A stretch of DNA of 64,000 nt, taken from positions 7,719,001 to 7,783,000 of the forward strand of contig NZ_CP121666.1 in NCBI RefSeq assembly GCF_029714325.1, given 5' to 3'. Of this stretch, positions 35,011 to 44,371 are shown in pieces. Origin of the DNA: Bradyrhizobium sp. CB1717 (lineage in GTDB: Bacteria; Pseudomonadota; Alphaproteobacteria; Rhizobiales; Xanthobacteraceae). The notes under the pieces were generated by a model, which did not search any database, was not told the origin of the DNA, and worked only from the letters and a program-made list of their open reading frames with translations. The first letter of the stretch is position 1. Every line of letters starts with the position of its first letter. Position numbers and translations under genes: made by a program.

Positions 35011-35952
35011 ATGAAGGATCAACCACAATTCGCTCGGCCCAACGCAGGTCATCAATGCACTCGGCCGTCGCCTGTCGAAATGCTTCGTGCCCAGGTCTGC
35101 TCGAATGGCGAGCTCTCGTTTCTGATGGAGGCGCATGACGGCCTATCCGCTACAATCGCCCAGCGCTCAGGATTCAAGGGGCTCTGGGCGTCCGGTCTGT
35201 CGATTGCCTGTTCTCTAGGTTACCGCGACGCGAACGAAGCAGCGTGGAGCCAGCTTGTCGACGCCGTTGAGCGGATCGTGGATTCGAGCCAACTTCCTGT
35301 CCTGGTTGACGGCGACGGCGGCTTCGGGAATTTCAACAATGCTCGCCTGCTGGCGCGCAAGCTCCTCCAGCGCGGCGCTGCCGGTGTTGCACTGGAGGAC
35401 AGCTGTTTTCCGAAGATGAACTCCTTTGTTGGGGATCGGCACCCCCTCGCCGTTATCGACGAATTCTCGGGCCGCCTCCGGGCAGTGAAGGATACGGTCG
35501 CAGACGACTTGGTTCTGGTAGCAAGGATCGAGGCGTTGATCGCTGGATATGAGATCGACGAAGCACTTTTGCGCGCTCACGCCTACGCCGACGCGGGAGC
35601 CGATGCGATCCTCATTCATTCGCGAAGGAGCACCGCGGACGAAATCCTTTCGTTCGCGCGCGCTTGGCAGAACAGATTGCCCGTCGTGATCGTTCCGACG
35701 AAATACTACCGAACGCCGATCTCTGTATACCGTAAAGCCCGCATCTCCACCGTGATCTGGGCCAACCACTCTATGCGAGCGGCAGTAGCGGCAATGCGGC
35801 AAGCCTGCAGTCGCATCATCGCTGAGGAAAACACCGCGAGCGTTGAGCCGAATATCGCTACTCTCGACGAAGTCTTCGAACTTTTGAAGTACGACGAACT
35901 CGCCCGTGCGGAAGCCTTGTATCTGCGGCCCGACGCTGAATTGCGCAAATAG
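35011..35952 (+). CDS. pepM: phosphoenolpyruvate mutase homologue (C-P bond formation)
   Basis: PEP mutase converts PEP to phosphonopyruvate, the entry step of nearly all natural phosphonates. The start is placed at the ATG at 35011 (MKDQPQFARP, with AGGA upstream); 35080 and a TTG at 34936 are alternatives. Conserved segments are MEAHDGLSATIAQRSGFKGLWASGLS, VDGDGGFGN (metal-binding Asp pair), VALEDSCFPKMNSF, VARIEALIAGYEIDEAL, ADAILIHSR, VIVPTKYYRTP and VIWANHSMRA. This is a full-length match to PEP mutases, not methylisocitrate lyases. The signature EDK(X)5NS reads EDS(X)5NS: the loop Lys is Ser at residue 131. Downstream on the same strand are genes for CMP activation and lipid transfer, which supports phosphonate synthesis. 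Confidence 0.85.
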   Translation: MKDQPQFARPNAGHQCTRPSPVEMLRAQVCSNGELSFLMEAHDGLSATIAQRSGFKGLWASGLSIACSLGYRDANEAAWSQLVDAVERIVDSSQLPVLVDGDGGFGNFNNARLLARKLLQRGAAGVALEDSCFPKMNSFVGDRHPLAVIDEFSGRLRAVKDTVADDLVLVARIEALIAGYEIDEALLRAHAYADAGADAILIHSRRSTADEILSFARAWQNRLPVVIVPTKYYRTPISVYRKARISTVIWANHSMRAAVAAMRQACSRIIAEENTASVEPNIATLDEVFELLKYDELARAEALYLRPDAELRK

Positions 35953-36224
35953 GGTTTCGTCGATACAGGAGCATATTTGTTGCCGAACACCTACCGTCCT
36001 GGACTTCCTGCTAGCTGGCCAGGTGCGACTTCAATCTCAAATGGCCTTCGTTGTACATGTCCTTAGATCGCGTAGCACGCCTCACTCGGCCGAAATACGC
36101 GTTTTGCTATCTCGGCAGCAGTTCGAGAGCTCCGGCAGACTTGATTTCGCTTCGGCAAGCATAAGTTGCGGGCGAAGACACTCGTCGGTGTTTCACCTTA
36201 GCGGGAGCCACGAAAAGGAACTAG

Positions 36225-37028
36225 ATGATGACTGATGCTCCCAAGAACGCCGTTATTCTCGCCGCTGGCTGCGGCTCTCGCCTGCGTCCTCTGACAGATC
36301 TGAGGCCGAAGCCGCTCATCGAGGTCAATGGCACTTCGATTCTTCACAACGCGCTGCGCAATCTGGAAACTGTCGGCGTGGAAGAGGTGACGATCGTCGT
36401 GGGTTACCGCAAAGACGCCATTCAGTATGCCTGCGGCAGCCGCTTTGGCAAGCTCACACTCAAATATGTCGAGTCGACTGTTTTTGACCGCACCGGAAGC
36501 GCCTATTCTTTGTGGCTGGCGCGCGACGCTCTTCTCTCCGGCGACTGCTTTCTTCTCGAGGGCGACGTCTTTTTCGAAGAGGATGCGTTGCGATATTTGA
36601 TTATCTGTCGGGGGACTGACGTGGCTGCAGTCGTTCCCTTCGATGGTTCCATGGAAGGATCAGCCGTCTTGTTGTCGCAGAACGGCTTCATCTCAGGTTT
36701 TCGAATGAAGCAAACGGCGTCAAATCTTGTTGCGGATGGCCCAAAGCTATTCAAGACGATGAACCTATTACGTCTCTCGGCGCCGACGCTCAAGGCAACG
36801 ATCGTTCCGACGCTGGACGATATCGTCGCTGCCGGAGCTAGGCAGACCTACACCGAAGAACTTTTGGGTTATCTGATAGAAAGACGAGGTTTGCAGCTCG
36901 CAGCTGCGCGATGCGATGGCCTCAGCTGGTACGAAATTGATAATGCTGAGGATTTGCAAATTGCCAAGCGCATTTTCAGGAATCGAACGAACGCCTACAC
37001 GCCGAGACGTGATTTGCAGACTAGGTGA
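36225..37028 (+). CDS. nucleotidyltransferase, probable CTP:phosphonate/phosphocholine cytidylyltransferase (PntC/LicC-like)
   Basis: The protein has 267 residues. The N-terminal signature AVILAAGCGSRLRPLTDLRPKPLIEVNG is the nucleotide-binding loop of sugar-phosphate and choline-phosphate nucleotidyltransferases. LEGDVFFEEDAL is the metal-binding region and WYEIDNAEDLQIAKRIF the conserved end. Neighbouring a PEP mutase and a CDP-alcohol phosphatidyltransferase, it most likely makes a CMP-phosphonate. In known pathways PntC activates 2-aminoethylphosphonate. The substrate here is inferred. The start (MMTDAPKN) follows AAGGAACTAG. The stop is only seven bases before the next gene, so the two are translated together. 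Confidence 0.8.
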   Translation: MMTDAPKNAVILAAGCGSRLRPLTDLRPKPLIEVNGTSILHNALRNLETVGVEEVTIVVGYRKDAIQYACGSRFGKLTLKYVESTVFDRTGSAYSLWLARDALLSGDCFLLEGDVFFEEDALRYLIICRGTDVAAVVPFDGSMEGSAVLLSQNGFISGFRMKQTASNLVADGPKLFKTMNLLRLSAPTLKATIVPTLDDIVAAGARQTYTEELLGYLIERRGLQLAAARCDGLSWYEIDNAEDLQIAKRIFRNRTNAYTPRRDLQTR

Positions 37029-37035
37029 GAGCCCA

Positions 37036-37641
37036 ATGCTAAAATACCTTTGGGATCCAGCGAACGCCATAACAATCACGGGTCTCCTCTTTTCCTCCAC
37101 CAGCCTATTTCTTGCTCTCTCTGAGCGCCTCGAGCTATCTGTGGCAGTAGCGCTTTGGGCTGTTCTGTCGGACCACCTGGATGGGTTTGTGGCAGGTCGT
37201 ACGAAGGGTCGCGATCCAGATGTTGCAAAGATGGGAGCGAGCCTCGACGGGTTTGCCGATATTGTCTATGGAGCCGTTCTGCCTGCGGTAATTGTGGTAC
37301 AAGTCAGCCAATCCTCGGCGCTCGCCGTTGCGACCGCAACCACGCTACTGGTCGCTGGTGCAATAAGGCTTAGCTACTTTGCGAACTTTGGCCGGTCGTG
37401 CGATGGATGCTTCTTAGGCGTTCCCTTGTCTTACGACGTGCCGCTCCTGGCGCTCTTATTCCTTCTCAAGCCTCTCATTCCTGCTGAAGCATTTGCTGAC
37501 ATCGTGAGCATTGGCTTCTTGGTGCTCGCCATGGCGCATGTCGCGCCTGTTCGTGTGCCACCACTCAGTGCAATAATGTATGCGGCAATAAGCATCTTCG
37601 CAGTCGCATCATCGGTGGCTTTGGTTAGTCGCTCCCTTTGA
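37036..37641 (+). CDS. CDP-alcohol phosphatidyltransferase family membrane protein
   Basis: The protein has about 201 residues and starts MLKYLWDPANAITITGLL. The family motif is present in modified form: SDHLDGFVAGRTKGRD, then GASLDGFADI, giving the D-x2-D-G and G-x3-D-x3-D metal-binding halves. The middle reads AGR rather than AR, with a longer spacer than the usual 8-9 residues. About six hydrophobic segments follow. These enzymes swap CMP from a CDP- or CMP-activated head group for an alcohol in the membrane. With the preceding cytidylyltransferase and PEP mutase, the simplest role is transfer of a phosphonate head group onto a lipid or other hydroxylated acceptor. Confidence 0.82.
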   Translation: MLKYLWDPANAITITGLLFSSTSLFLALSERLELSVAVALWAVLSDHLDGFVAGRTKGRDPDVAKMGASLDGFADIVYGAVLPAVIVVQVSQSSALAVATATTLLVAGAIRLSYFANFGRSCDGCFLGVPLSYDVPLLALLFLLKPLIPAEAFADIVSIGFLVLAMAHVAPVRVPPLSAIMYAAISIFAVASSVALVSRSL

Positions 37642-37880
37642 TTGCGGATGGAAGTATGATCCAACGAAGTGGGCGGCTGCGTGTTGCAGGCTTTCCCTAC
37701 CATGCAGGTCGCGTGATGACGTGTAGTCTCGCCAATCGCAATGTGCGCGCACCAGTCCTATTGCCGGGCCACTTTTCACGCCAATCGGCGCTGCCGATGG
37801 CTGTTCGCCGTGAGCTAGTCGAGAGAACGCGACCATTCCAGAATTTTCGTCGGCCCTGAAACGTTTCAGTAGTCTCCCTC

Positions 37881-38990
37881 ATGAACAGCACTGCACAAAC
37901 AAACCTACCGCTTAGGTCGGATGACGTCTCTGACCTCGTCAACCGATTCCCCGGCGGCTATTGGAAGTATGACATCAAGGACTTCGTCCTTCTGGTGAAT
38001 CCATATTTTCCGCCGCAAGCGTTCCTTGACGAACTTAAGGACGCTCTACCGCGGCTTATCACCTGCTATCCCTCTCCTAATGTGCAGATGCTTCAGCTTC
38101 TTGCGGATGCGGTGAAGATTCCGGCGCATAATCTTGTCATTTGCAATGGCGTGGCTGAACTGATTCCCATCCTTCTTGGTCGACTGGGTATGAGGATTGC
38201 GGTCCCGGTCCCAACCTTCAATCCTTATGAAACCACCGCCTTGCCCGGGCGGTTGTCTCGTTTCGTCCTGCCACCGCCAGATTTTGAACTCGATGTGCAG
38301 GGCTATGCGGCGTTTGCGCGTGCAAATGGTGTCGACGGCGCGATCGTGATATCGCCGAATAATCCAACTTCGCGCGCCGTTCCCTATGCGGATTTGCTAT
38401 ATCTCGCTTCCGCGCTTCGAGATCAGCAGCAACTCCTATTGATCGATGAGTCATTCATCGAATTTAGTGAAGTCGGACGAAGTGCGAGCCTGGAAAATCA
38501 CTTGCTCGAATTTCCCAATGTGATCGTTCTCAAAAGCCTGGGAAAGATTTACGGGACATGCGGTTTGCGGATGGGGTATGCGGCATCGGCAAATGCACAG
38601 ACGATGAACGAAATTAGGGCTGCCCTGCCCGCGTGGAATGTCAACACGTTTGCGGAGTTTTTTCTAAGCAAGCTTCCTCACCTGGCGCACGCGGCGAACC
38701 TGAGTTGGATGCGGGTGGGCAGCGACAGGGACAAATTGTACGCAGACCTACGAAGCATCGCTGGAATGAGAGTTCTGAAGCCAGATGCAAATTTCGTGTT
38801 CTGCGAACTCCCGCCCCATTTTCCGGATGGGGACGTGATCGCCTCAAAACTTTTGAAAGATAGACGGATACTGATCAGGCACAATGGCGGCAAGACGCTT
38901 CAGAATGGCAAACGATTCTTGCGTATCGCAAGCCGCACTGAAGACGACAATAGGCTTTTGGTGGAAGCACTGAAAGTCATTTCTGATTAG
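37881..38990 (+). CDS. PLP-dependent aminotransferase class I/II (HisC/CobD-like)
   Basis: The protein has 369 residues. It shows fold-type I motifs of the histidinol-phosphate aminotransferase/CobD branch: CNGVAELIPILLGRLG, ISPNNPTSRAVPYADL, LIDESFIEFSE and LKSLGKIYGTCGLRMGY, with the PLP-binding Lys at residue 222. The C-terminal Arg region RILIRHNGGKTLQNGKRFLRIASR fits binding of a phosphate- or phosphonate-bearing substrate, as in HisC and CobD. In this cluster it could transaminate phosphonopyruvate to phosphonoalanine, or decarboxylate phosphonoalanine to 2-aminoethylphosphonate in CobD fashion. Either role is inference. It is 239 bp downstream of the phosphatidyltransferase on the same strand. 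Confidence 0.82.
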   Translation: MNSTAQTNLPLRSDDVSDLVNRFPGGYWKYDIKDFVLLVNPYFPPQAFLDELKDALPRLITCYPSPNVQMLQLLADAVKIPAHNLVICNGVAELIPILLGRLGMRIAVPVPTFNPYETTALPGRLSRFVLPPPDFELDVQGYAAFARANGVDGAIVISPNNPTSRAVPYADLLYLASALRDQQQLLLIDESFIEFSEVGRSASLENHLLEFPNVIVLKSLGKIYGTCGLRMGYAASANAQTMNEIRAALPAWNVNTFAEFFLSKLPHLAHAANLSWMRVGSDRDKLYADLRSIAGMRVLKPDANFVFCELPPHFPDGDVIASKLLKDRRILIRHNGGKTLQNGKRFLRIASRTEDDNRLLVEALKVISD

Positions 38991-39332
38991 CGTAACCTCC
39001 CCTCGGTACCGAGCCTTCGAATTCGCCGGGACAGCCAGACTTTCTTTGGCACCGCGCGAAAGGCACAGGCCGCGCGGAGCGGGCTAACCAAATTCCATTA
39101 CGCTGATCTTCTATTTGGCCGGTGGGGCGAAATCAAAGAAGGTCAAGGCGCTGCGCAATCACATCGCGGCTCGACGCACGGTCGGCGACCCCAATCCTCG
39201 GGCGCGGATCGACTGTGTACCGTAAGACCGTATGTCCTTTCTGGATGGCGGCGGTGAGGTGGTTCGCCCTACACTGGCGGTGTTGAACGAGGGTTGCTCA
39301 AGGAGCCTATCCTCACGCCAGGAGGACGAACC
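38991..39332. other. intergenic region upstream of the IS110 transposase
   Basis: About 340 bases have no protein gene. In IS110-group elements the non-coding end before the transposase encodes the bridge RNA, so the right half of this stretch may belong to the element. I could not define its left end. Confidence 0.4.
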
Positions 39333-40451
39333 GTGGAAGATAATAACGCCCTTTTCGTAGGTTTGGATGTTTCCAAAGATCGACATGCAGTTGCGGTTGC
39401 CGAGAGCGGGCGCAACGGTGAAGTTCGCTATCTGGGTGAAATACCCTCTGACAACGCGTCGGTAGGACGGCTCGTCCGCAAGCTCGCGCGGCCAGGTTTA
39501 CGTTTGAGATTTTGCTATGAGGCTGGGCCGACGGGATATGGGCTGAAGCGAGAGATCGAAGCGCTTGGCCATGAATGTGCTGTTATTGCCCCGTCCCTTA
39601 TTCCACGCAAGCCCGGCGATCGGATCAAAACAAACCGCCGGGATGCTGAGAAGCTTGCCCGGTTGTACCGCGCCGGCGAACTGACGGAGATCTGGACCCC
39701 GGATGCAGCGCATGAGGCTATGCGTGACTTGATCCGTGCGCGGGAGGCAGCGGTGAAGGATCGGACCCGCAAACGACAGGAGATCCGATCCTTCCTGTTG
39801 CGACATGGCAAGATTTTTCCCGGCTTGAAAGCCTGGGGAACGAAGTACTTTAAGTGGATGCACGGGCTCCGCTTTGCGTATTCGGGCCAGCAAACTGTCC
39901 TGCAGGAGTTGATCGTCGCGGAGGCGCAGTGCCGGGAAAGAGTATTGCGTTTGGAAAAGGCGATCGAAGACAGCATGCTCGACTGGCCGCTTGCACCGGT
40001 GGTCGAACGTTTACAGGCTTTGCGCGGGGTCCGACTCATTTGCGCAGCGACTTTCATGGTTGAGGTCGGTGATGTCCGCCGCTTTACGAACCCGCGGCAG
40101 TTAATGGCCTATCTCGGCCTTGTACCTTCGGAACGCTCGACCGGTGACGCCGTACGCCGTGGTGGCATCACCAAGACCGGAAATGCCCGAGTGCGCCGGG
40201 TTTTGGCTGAGACCGCCTGGACTTACCGCTATCCGGCTAAGTTGGGAAAACGAAAGCATTTCGCAAGTCGCCACATGCCTGAGGTCGTGCGAGAGATCGC
40301 ATGGAAGGCTCAGGCGCGTTTGACCAAGCGTTACCGAGCCCTCGTTGCTCGCGGCAAGCGCAGCACGGTGGCGGTGACCGCGGTCGCTCGCGAGCTTGCT
40401 GCCTTCATGTGGGCCATCGCGAGAATAGACGATCAGCCGGCGACGACCTAA
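39333..40451 (+). CDS. IS110-family transposase (RuvC-like DEDD recombinase)
   Basis: The protein has about 372 residues, starting from GTG at 39333 (VEDNNALFVGLDVSKDRH). The N-terminal RuvC-like domain shows FVGLDVSKD, FCYEAGPTGYGL and KTNRRDAEKLARLYRAGEL. The C-terminal Tnp_20 domain contains LRGVRLICAATFMVEVGDVRRFTNPRQLMAYLGLVPSE, then RSTGDAVRRGGITKTGNARVRRVL, the serine-containing motif. Family members move by a bridge-RNA-guided recombination and leave no terminal repeats, so element ends cannot be read off directly. The last 125 coding bases are repeated downstream as part of a tandem duplication. Confidence 0.93.
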   Translation: MEDNNALFVGLDVSKDRHAVAVAESGRNGEVRYLGEIPSDNASVGRLVRKLARPGLRLRFCYEAGPTGYGLKREIEALGHECAVIAPSLIPRKPGDRIKTNRRDAEKLARLYRAGELTEIWTPDAAHEAMRDLIRAREAAVKDRTRKRQEIRSFLLRHGKIFPGLKAWGTKYFKWMHGLRFAYSGQQTVLQELIVAEAQCRERVLRLEKAIEDSMLDWPLAPVVERLQALRGVRLICAATFMVEVGDVRRFTNPRQLMAYLGLVPSERSTGDAVRRGGITKTGNARVRRVLAETAWTYRYPAKLGKRKHFASRHMPEVVREIAWKAQARLTKRYRALVARGKRSTVAVTAVARELAAFMWAIARIDDQPATT

Positions 40452-41142
40452 CCTACGGCTCACCCGGTATCGTTATCGCGTCTATCGGTGGGGACGTGGC
40501 GTTGAATGGGGAATTCCCGGCAACACTTTGTGGCCGGCAATGCCGACGCCCGTTGTAAGAGAGGACCAGCCCCGGACGAATACATGGACATGCGGTAACC
40601 AACCCGCGCATCAGAGCTTGTTCACCTACGTCCCAGGCCACGTCTCCTCCGATAGGCACTTCAGTGATGAGAACCGACCGAGAAATCGGCGCGGGTAAAT
40701 TGATGCGCGATTAGGTCTTGCAAAAGGACATCAGAGCGTTACCGAGCCCTCGTTGCTCGCGGCAAGCGCAGCACGGTGGCGGTGACCGCGGTCGCTCGCG
40801 AGCTTGCTGCCTTCATGTGGGCCATCGCGAGAATAGACGATCAGCCGGCGACGACCTAACCTACGGCTCACCCGGTATCGTTATCGCGTCTATCGGTGGG
40901 GACGTGGCGTTGAATGGGGAATTCCCGGCAACACTTTGTGGCCGGCAATGCCGACGCCCGTTGTAAGAGAGGACCAGCCCCGGACGAATACATGGACATG
41001 CGGTAACCAACCCGCGCATCAGAGCTTGTTCACCTACGTCCCAGGCCACGTCTCCTCCGATAGGCACTTCAGTGATGAGAACCGACCGAGAAATCGGCGC
41101 GGGTAAATTGATGCGCGATTAGGTCTTGCAAAAGGACATCAG
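40327..41142. repeat. exact tandem duplication, 2 x 408 bp, at the 3' end of the IS110 gene
   Basis: Copy 1 (40327-40734) begins inside the transposase gene at AGCGTTACCGAGCCCTCG and runs about 280 bases past its stop. Copy 2 (40735-41142) follows directly and is identical at every base I compared. Copy 1 ends and copy 2 ends with CATCAGAGCG. The second copy of the transposase tail has no start and is non-functional. Confidence 0.95.
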
Positions 41143-41662
41143 AGCGGTACGACAGAGACCTCTTATCGTGTTTCGATAACGCTGCTGCATCGCTAAAGAC
41201 GGCGGGCGCTTCTAGTGAGCCGAAACAGCGAATACCAAGAAAATCGTTACGAACTTCGGTCCGATCGATTTCAAGATAATCGATCCGCATGCACCGCAAA
41301 CCGCTGCCAGCCCCTTCCGGAGATCATGCCGTTGAACACCGGCATAGCCACGCCCGGCATCCAGCACGAGTACCAACTTGGGAGCGAGCGATGAAATTGT
41401 GATTGACCGGACGGCAACCCAAGGCTGCGGCACGCTACAAGGAGGATGGCTAAGCATGAGACGAAGGTAACTTCCTATGGGAGCGTTGGATATCTAATGT
41501 TTAAAAGGCATATACGAAGGTTTGTAATGCCTTGTTTCGACTGTGCTTATTTCAGCGGCCGACGTAGAAAGCACTTAGGAACACCTGTCCGGGTCGGATA
41601 AATTACTGTATTTTTGTCTGATCATTAATCTATCCCGCCAGAAGGGCCGGACGGCTACAAAC
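41143..41662. other. intergenic stretch before the PAS kinase
   Basis: About 520 bases have no recognisable gene. The AT-rich part from 41480 to 41660 is the likely promoter and leader of the sensor kinase. Confidence 0.4.
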
Positions 41663-44311
41663 ATGTTTAACCAGCTTACCACGTTGGAACGTTCAGGAAC
41701 GCAGTTTATCTTGGGTAGCATTACTCTAGCGGCGGTGACGCTGGCTTCTTTGTATATTCACAGCCCTTTCGCGGCCACGGCATTCGCTTATCTGGTGGTG
41801 ATCTTGCTGTTTGCGCTGATGGGCAGCTTCATCGCATCGCTGGTCCTTTCCATCGTCTCCGTCGCTACCTTAGCCTACGTGTTCACGCCCACGTTCAGTC
41901 CTCGGATCGACGATCCCCAGGACCTTTTGGTGGTTGTCGCTTTCCTTACTGCGTCAATCGTCGGAACGCACCTGATAGGAAAACTTCGTCACGAAGGGGA
42001 ATTTGCGCGTGAGGCCGCAGCCAAGCTACGGCACAGTGCGGCCGATCTGCATACTCGCGAGAAACTGTGGCGGGCAATCTTTGAGCATAACCCGGCCATG
42101 TACTTCATGGTTGATGAAGCCGGGACGGTCCTGAACGTCAATACTTTCGGAGCGACCCAACTCGGTTATACGCCAGTCGAACTAATCGGCCTATCCGTAC
42201 TGCAGGTCTTTCCGAAAAACGATCATGAGCTCGTTAGCAAATGCATCGGGAGTTGTCTTACAGATATCGGCCAGGCGCGCACCTGGGACATCCAAAAAAT
42301 CAGAAAGGATGGCTCGGTGCTGTGGGTACGCGAAAACGCCAAAGCCATGCTGTGGGCCGAAGACAAGCCCATCGTCCTCATTGCCTGCGAAGATATCACT
42401 GAGCAAAAGCGGACAGAACTTGCGCTGCAGCGAAGCGAAGCCCATTTGGCACAGGCGCAGGAATTGAGTCACACCGGCAGCTTCGGCTGGAACGCCGCCG
42501 GCGAGGTCTTTTGGTCGAAGGAGAATTTCCGGCTTTTCGGATACGATCCAGACGTCAAACCGACACCGCAACACGTCCTTGACCGCACCCACCCAGAGGA
42601 TAAGGCTTCCGTCCAGGAGACGTTGGATCGAGCATCGCGAGGCGAGGACTTCGAGCACGAATACCGACTGCTGATGCCCGACGGATCAATAAAGCACATT
42701 CATGCACTAGCACGGGCCACGAGAACAGCATCTGGCGATGTCGAGTTTGTCGGGGCGGCGATCGACATCACAGCAGCGAAGCAGACGGAACGGCGACTAC
42801 TCCGTAGCGAGGCCTATCTCGCCGACGCGCAGCAGCTCAGTCGCACAGGCACTTGGGCCTGGGACTGCCACCGTCGCTGTTTTGCATATCGCTCCGTCGA
42901 AGTCAGTCGTTTGTTTGGCTTCGATCAGGAAGAGCCCGTGACGCTTGAGGCCATCCGTTCCCGTATTCATCCAGATGATTTGCCGCTGCAGCAGGAAGTG
43001 CAACGTCGGGCTATTGAACAGAAATCAGGGAACTTCGAATATGATTTTCGGATCTGTCTTCCCGATGGCGCGATACGGCACATACATGCCATTGCGCACG
43101 CCGTGTTGGGAAGCGATGGCTCGACCGTCGAGCTCATCGGAACGCATATGGATATCACTGAGCAACACGCATCCAGGGAAAGGTTAGAAAACACCCTTGC
43201 TGCGCTACGTGAGAGCGAGCAACGTTTCCGTGACTACGCGGAAACTGCTTCCGATTGGCTATGGGAGACCGGGCAAGACCACCGGCTCACCTTATCGGAG
43301 CACACGAGCGCTACGGGCCTCTTGGCCACAGGGGCCATTGGCCTGCCTCGCTGGGAAATTGCGTGCGACGTTGAAGAAGAACCGGAGAAGTGGCGGCAGC
43401 ATCAGGCGACACTCAACGCACATCTCCCATTTCGCGATCTGATCTATCGCACCATCAGCGCGACTGGGACGGCAATTTACTTCCGGACCAGTGGCAAGCC
43501 TTTTTTTGATGAAAGTGGCAACTTTCGCGGCTACCGTGGCGTCGCCACCGACATCACGGCAAAAATTCGCGCAGATCAGGCAGAACAAGAGCTGCGGAAG
43601 GCACAGGCAGATCTTGCGCATGTTACGCGCGTGACCACGCTGGGGGAACTAACAGCCTCAATCGCCCACGAGGTAAACCAGCCGCTTGCGGCCATTATCA
43701 GCAACGCCGATGCGTGCCTCGGCTGGATAGGCCGCGAAACTCCGGATGTTGCCGGCGCGCGCCGATCAGTAGAGTGGATCATCGACGATGCGATGCGGGC
43801 CAGTGAGGTCATCCGCAGGGTCCGCACGCTTGCGAAGAAAGGTGATATCGAGAGGGTAGCGCTCGACATCAATGAGGTCGTGAACGAGGCCATCGCGCTG
43901 GTGACACGTGAGCTGGTTAATCACCAAGTGACCCTGCGAACTGAGCTGGCGCCAACACTTCCCACGATCCTCGGTGACCGGGTTCAGCTGCAACAGGTGA
44001 TCATCAATCTGGTGATGAACGGAATCGAGGCGATGCAAGCAGTTGACGACCGTACGCGCGAACTGGTGGTTCAATCATCAAAGGACAATAACGGCCGCGT
44101 GCAGCTCTCTGTGAGTGATTGCGGGGGCGGAATCGCTGAGGATGATAGGGTCCGCATCTTAGATCCGTTTTTCACCACCAAATCAACTGGCCTTGGAATG
44201 GGTCTGTCGATCTGTCGTTCGATCATAGAAGCTCATGGAGGCCGCCTATCGATCGTCCGCAAGCAAGAGCCGGGCGCGACCTTTCGATTTGCCTTGCCGG
44301 TCGCGCCCTGA
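41663..44311 (+). CDS. membrane-bound multi-PAS sensor histidine kinase (NodV-like), no adjacent response regulator
   Basis: The protein has 882 residues. About four hydrophobic segments in the first 110 residues form a DUF4118-like membrane domain. Four PAS/PAC modules follow: [23 protein letters not shown]; the [27 protein letters not shown] type; [10 protein letters not shown]...RLFGFD; and [26 protein letters not shown]. Each of the first three ends in a DITEQ/DITAAK linker. HisKA carries [25 protein letters not shown] (His669). HATPase carries [24 protein letters not shown] and [19 protein letters not shown]. Size and four-PAS plan resemble Bradyrhizobium NodV, the isoflavonoid-responsive kinase paired with NodW. 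Here no response regulator follows, so it is an orphan; identity to NodV is not established. Confidence 0.85.
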   Translation: MFNQLTTLERSGTQFILGSITLAAVTLASLYIHSPFAATAFAYLVVILLFALMGSFIASLVLSIVSVATLAYVFTPTFSPRIDDPQDLLVVVAFLTASIVGTHLIGKLRHEGEFAREAAAKLRHSAADLHTREKLWRAIFEHNPAMYFMVDEAGTVLNVNTFGATQLGYTPVELIGLSVLQVFPKNDHELVSKCIGSCLTDIGQARTWDIQKIRKDGSVLWVRENAKAMLWAEDKPIVLIACEDITEQKRTELALQRSEAHLAQAQELSHTGSFGWNAAGEVFWSKENFRLFGYDPDVKPTPQHVLDRTHPEDKASVQETLDRASRGEDFEHEYRLLMPDGSIKHIHALARATRTASGDVEFVGAAIDITAAKQTERRLLRSEAYLADAQQLSRTGTWAWDCHRRCFAYRSVEVSRLFGFDQEEPVTLEAIRSRIHPDDLPLQQEVQRRAIEQKSGNFEYDFRICLPDGAIRHIHAIAHAVLGSDGSTVELIGTHMDITEQHASRERLENTLAALRESEQRFRDYAETASDWLWETGQDHRLTLSEHTSATGLLATGAIGLPRWEIACDVEEEPEKWRQHQATLNAHLPFRDLIYRTISATGTAIYFRTSGKPFFDESGNFRGYRGVATDITAKIRADQAEQELRKAQADLAHVTRVTTLGELTASIAHEVNQPLAAIISNADACLGWIGRETPDVAGARRSVEWIIDDAMRASEVIRRVRTLAKKGDIERVALDINEVVNEAIALVTRELVNHQVTLRTELAPTLPTILGDRVQLQQVIINLVMNGIEAMQAVDDRTRELVVQSSKDNNGRVQLSVSDCGGGIAEDDRVRILDPFFTTKSTGLGMGLSICRSIIEAHGGRLSIVRKQEPGATFRFALPVAP

Positions 44312-44371
44312 TTGGGAGCTTTGAGTATCGGCGCGATCGCAAAAAGCTGATGGCCCGACAGGTTTATGTCT

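Noticed and set aside
41663..44311. Calling the kinase nodV outright
   Set aside because: Many multi-PAS kinases share this layout and the partner nodW is absent next to it; only similarity of plan can be supported.
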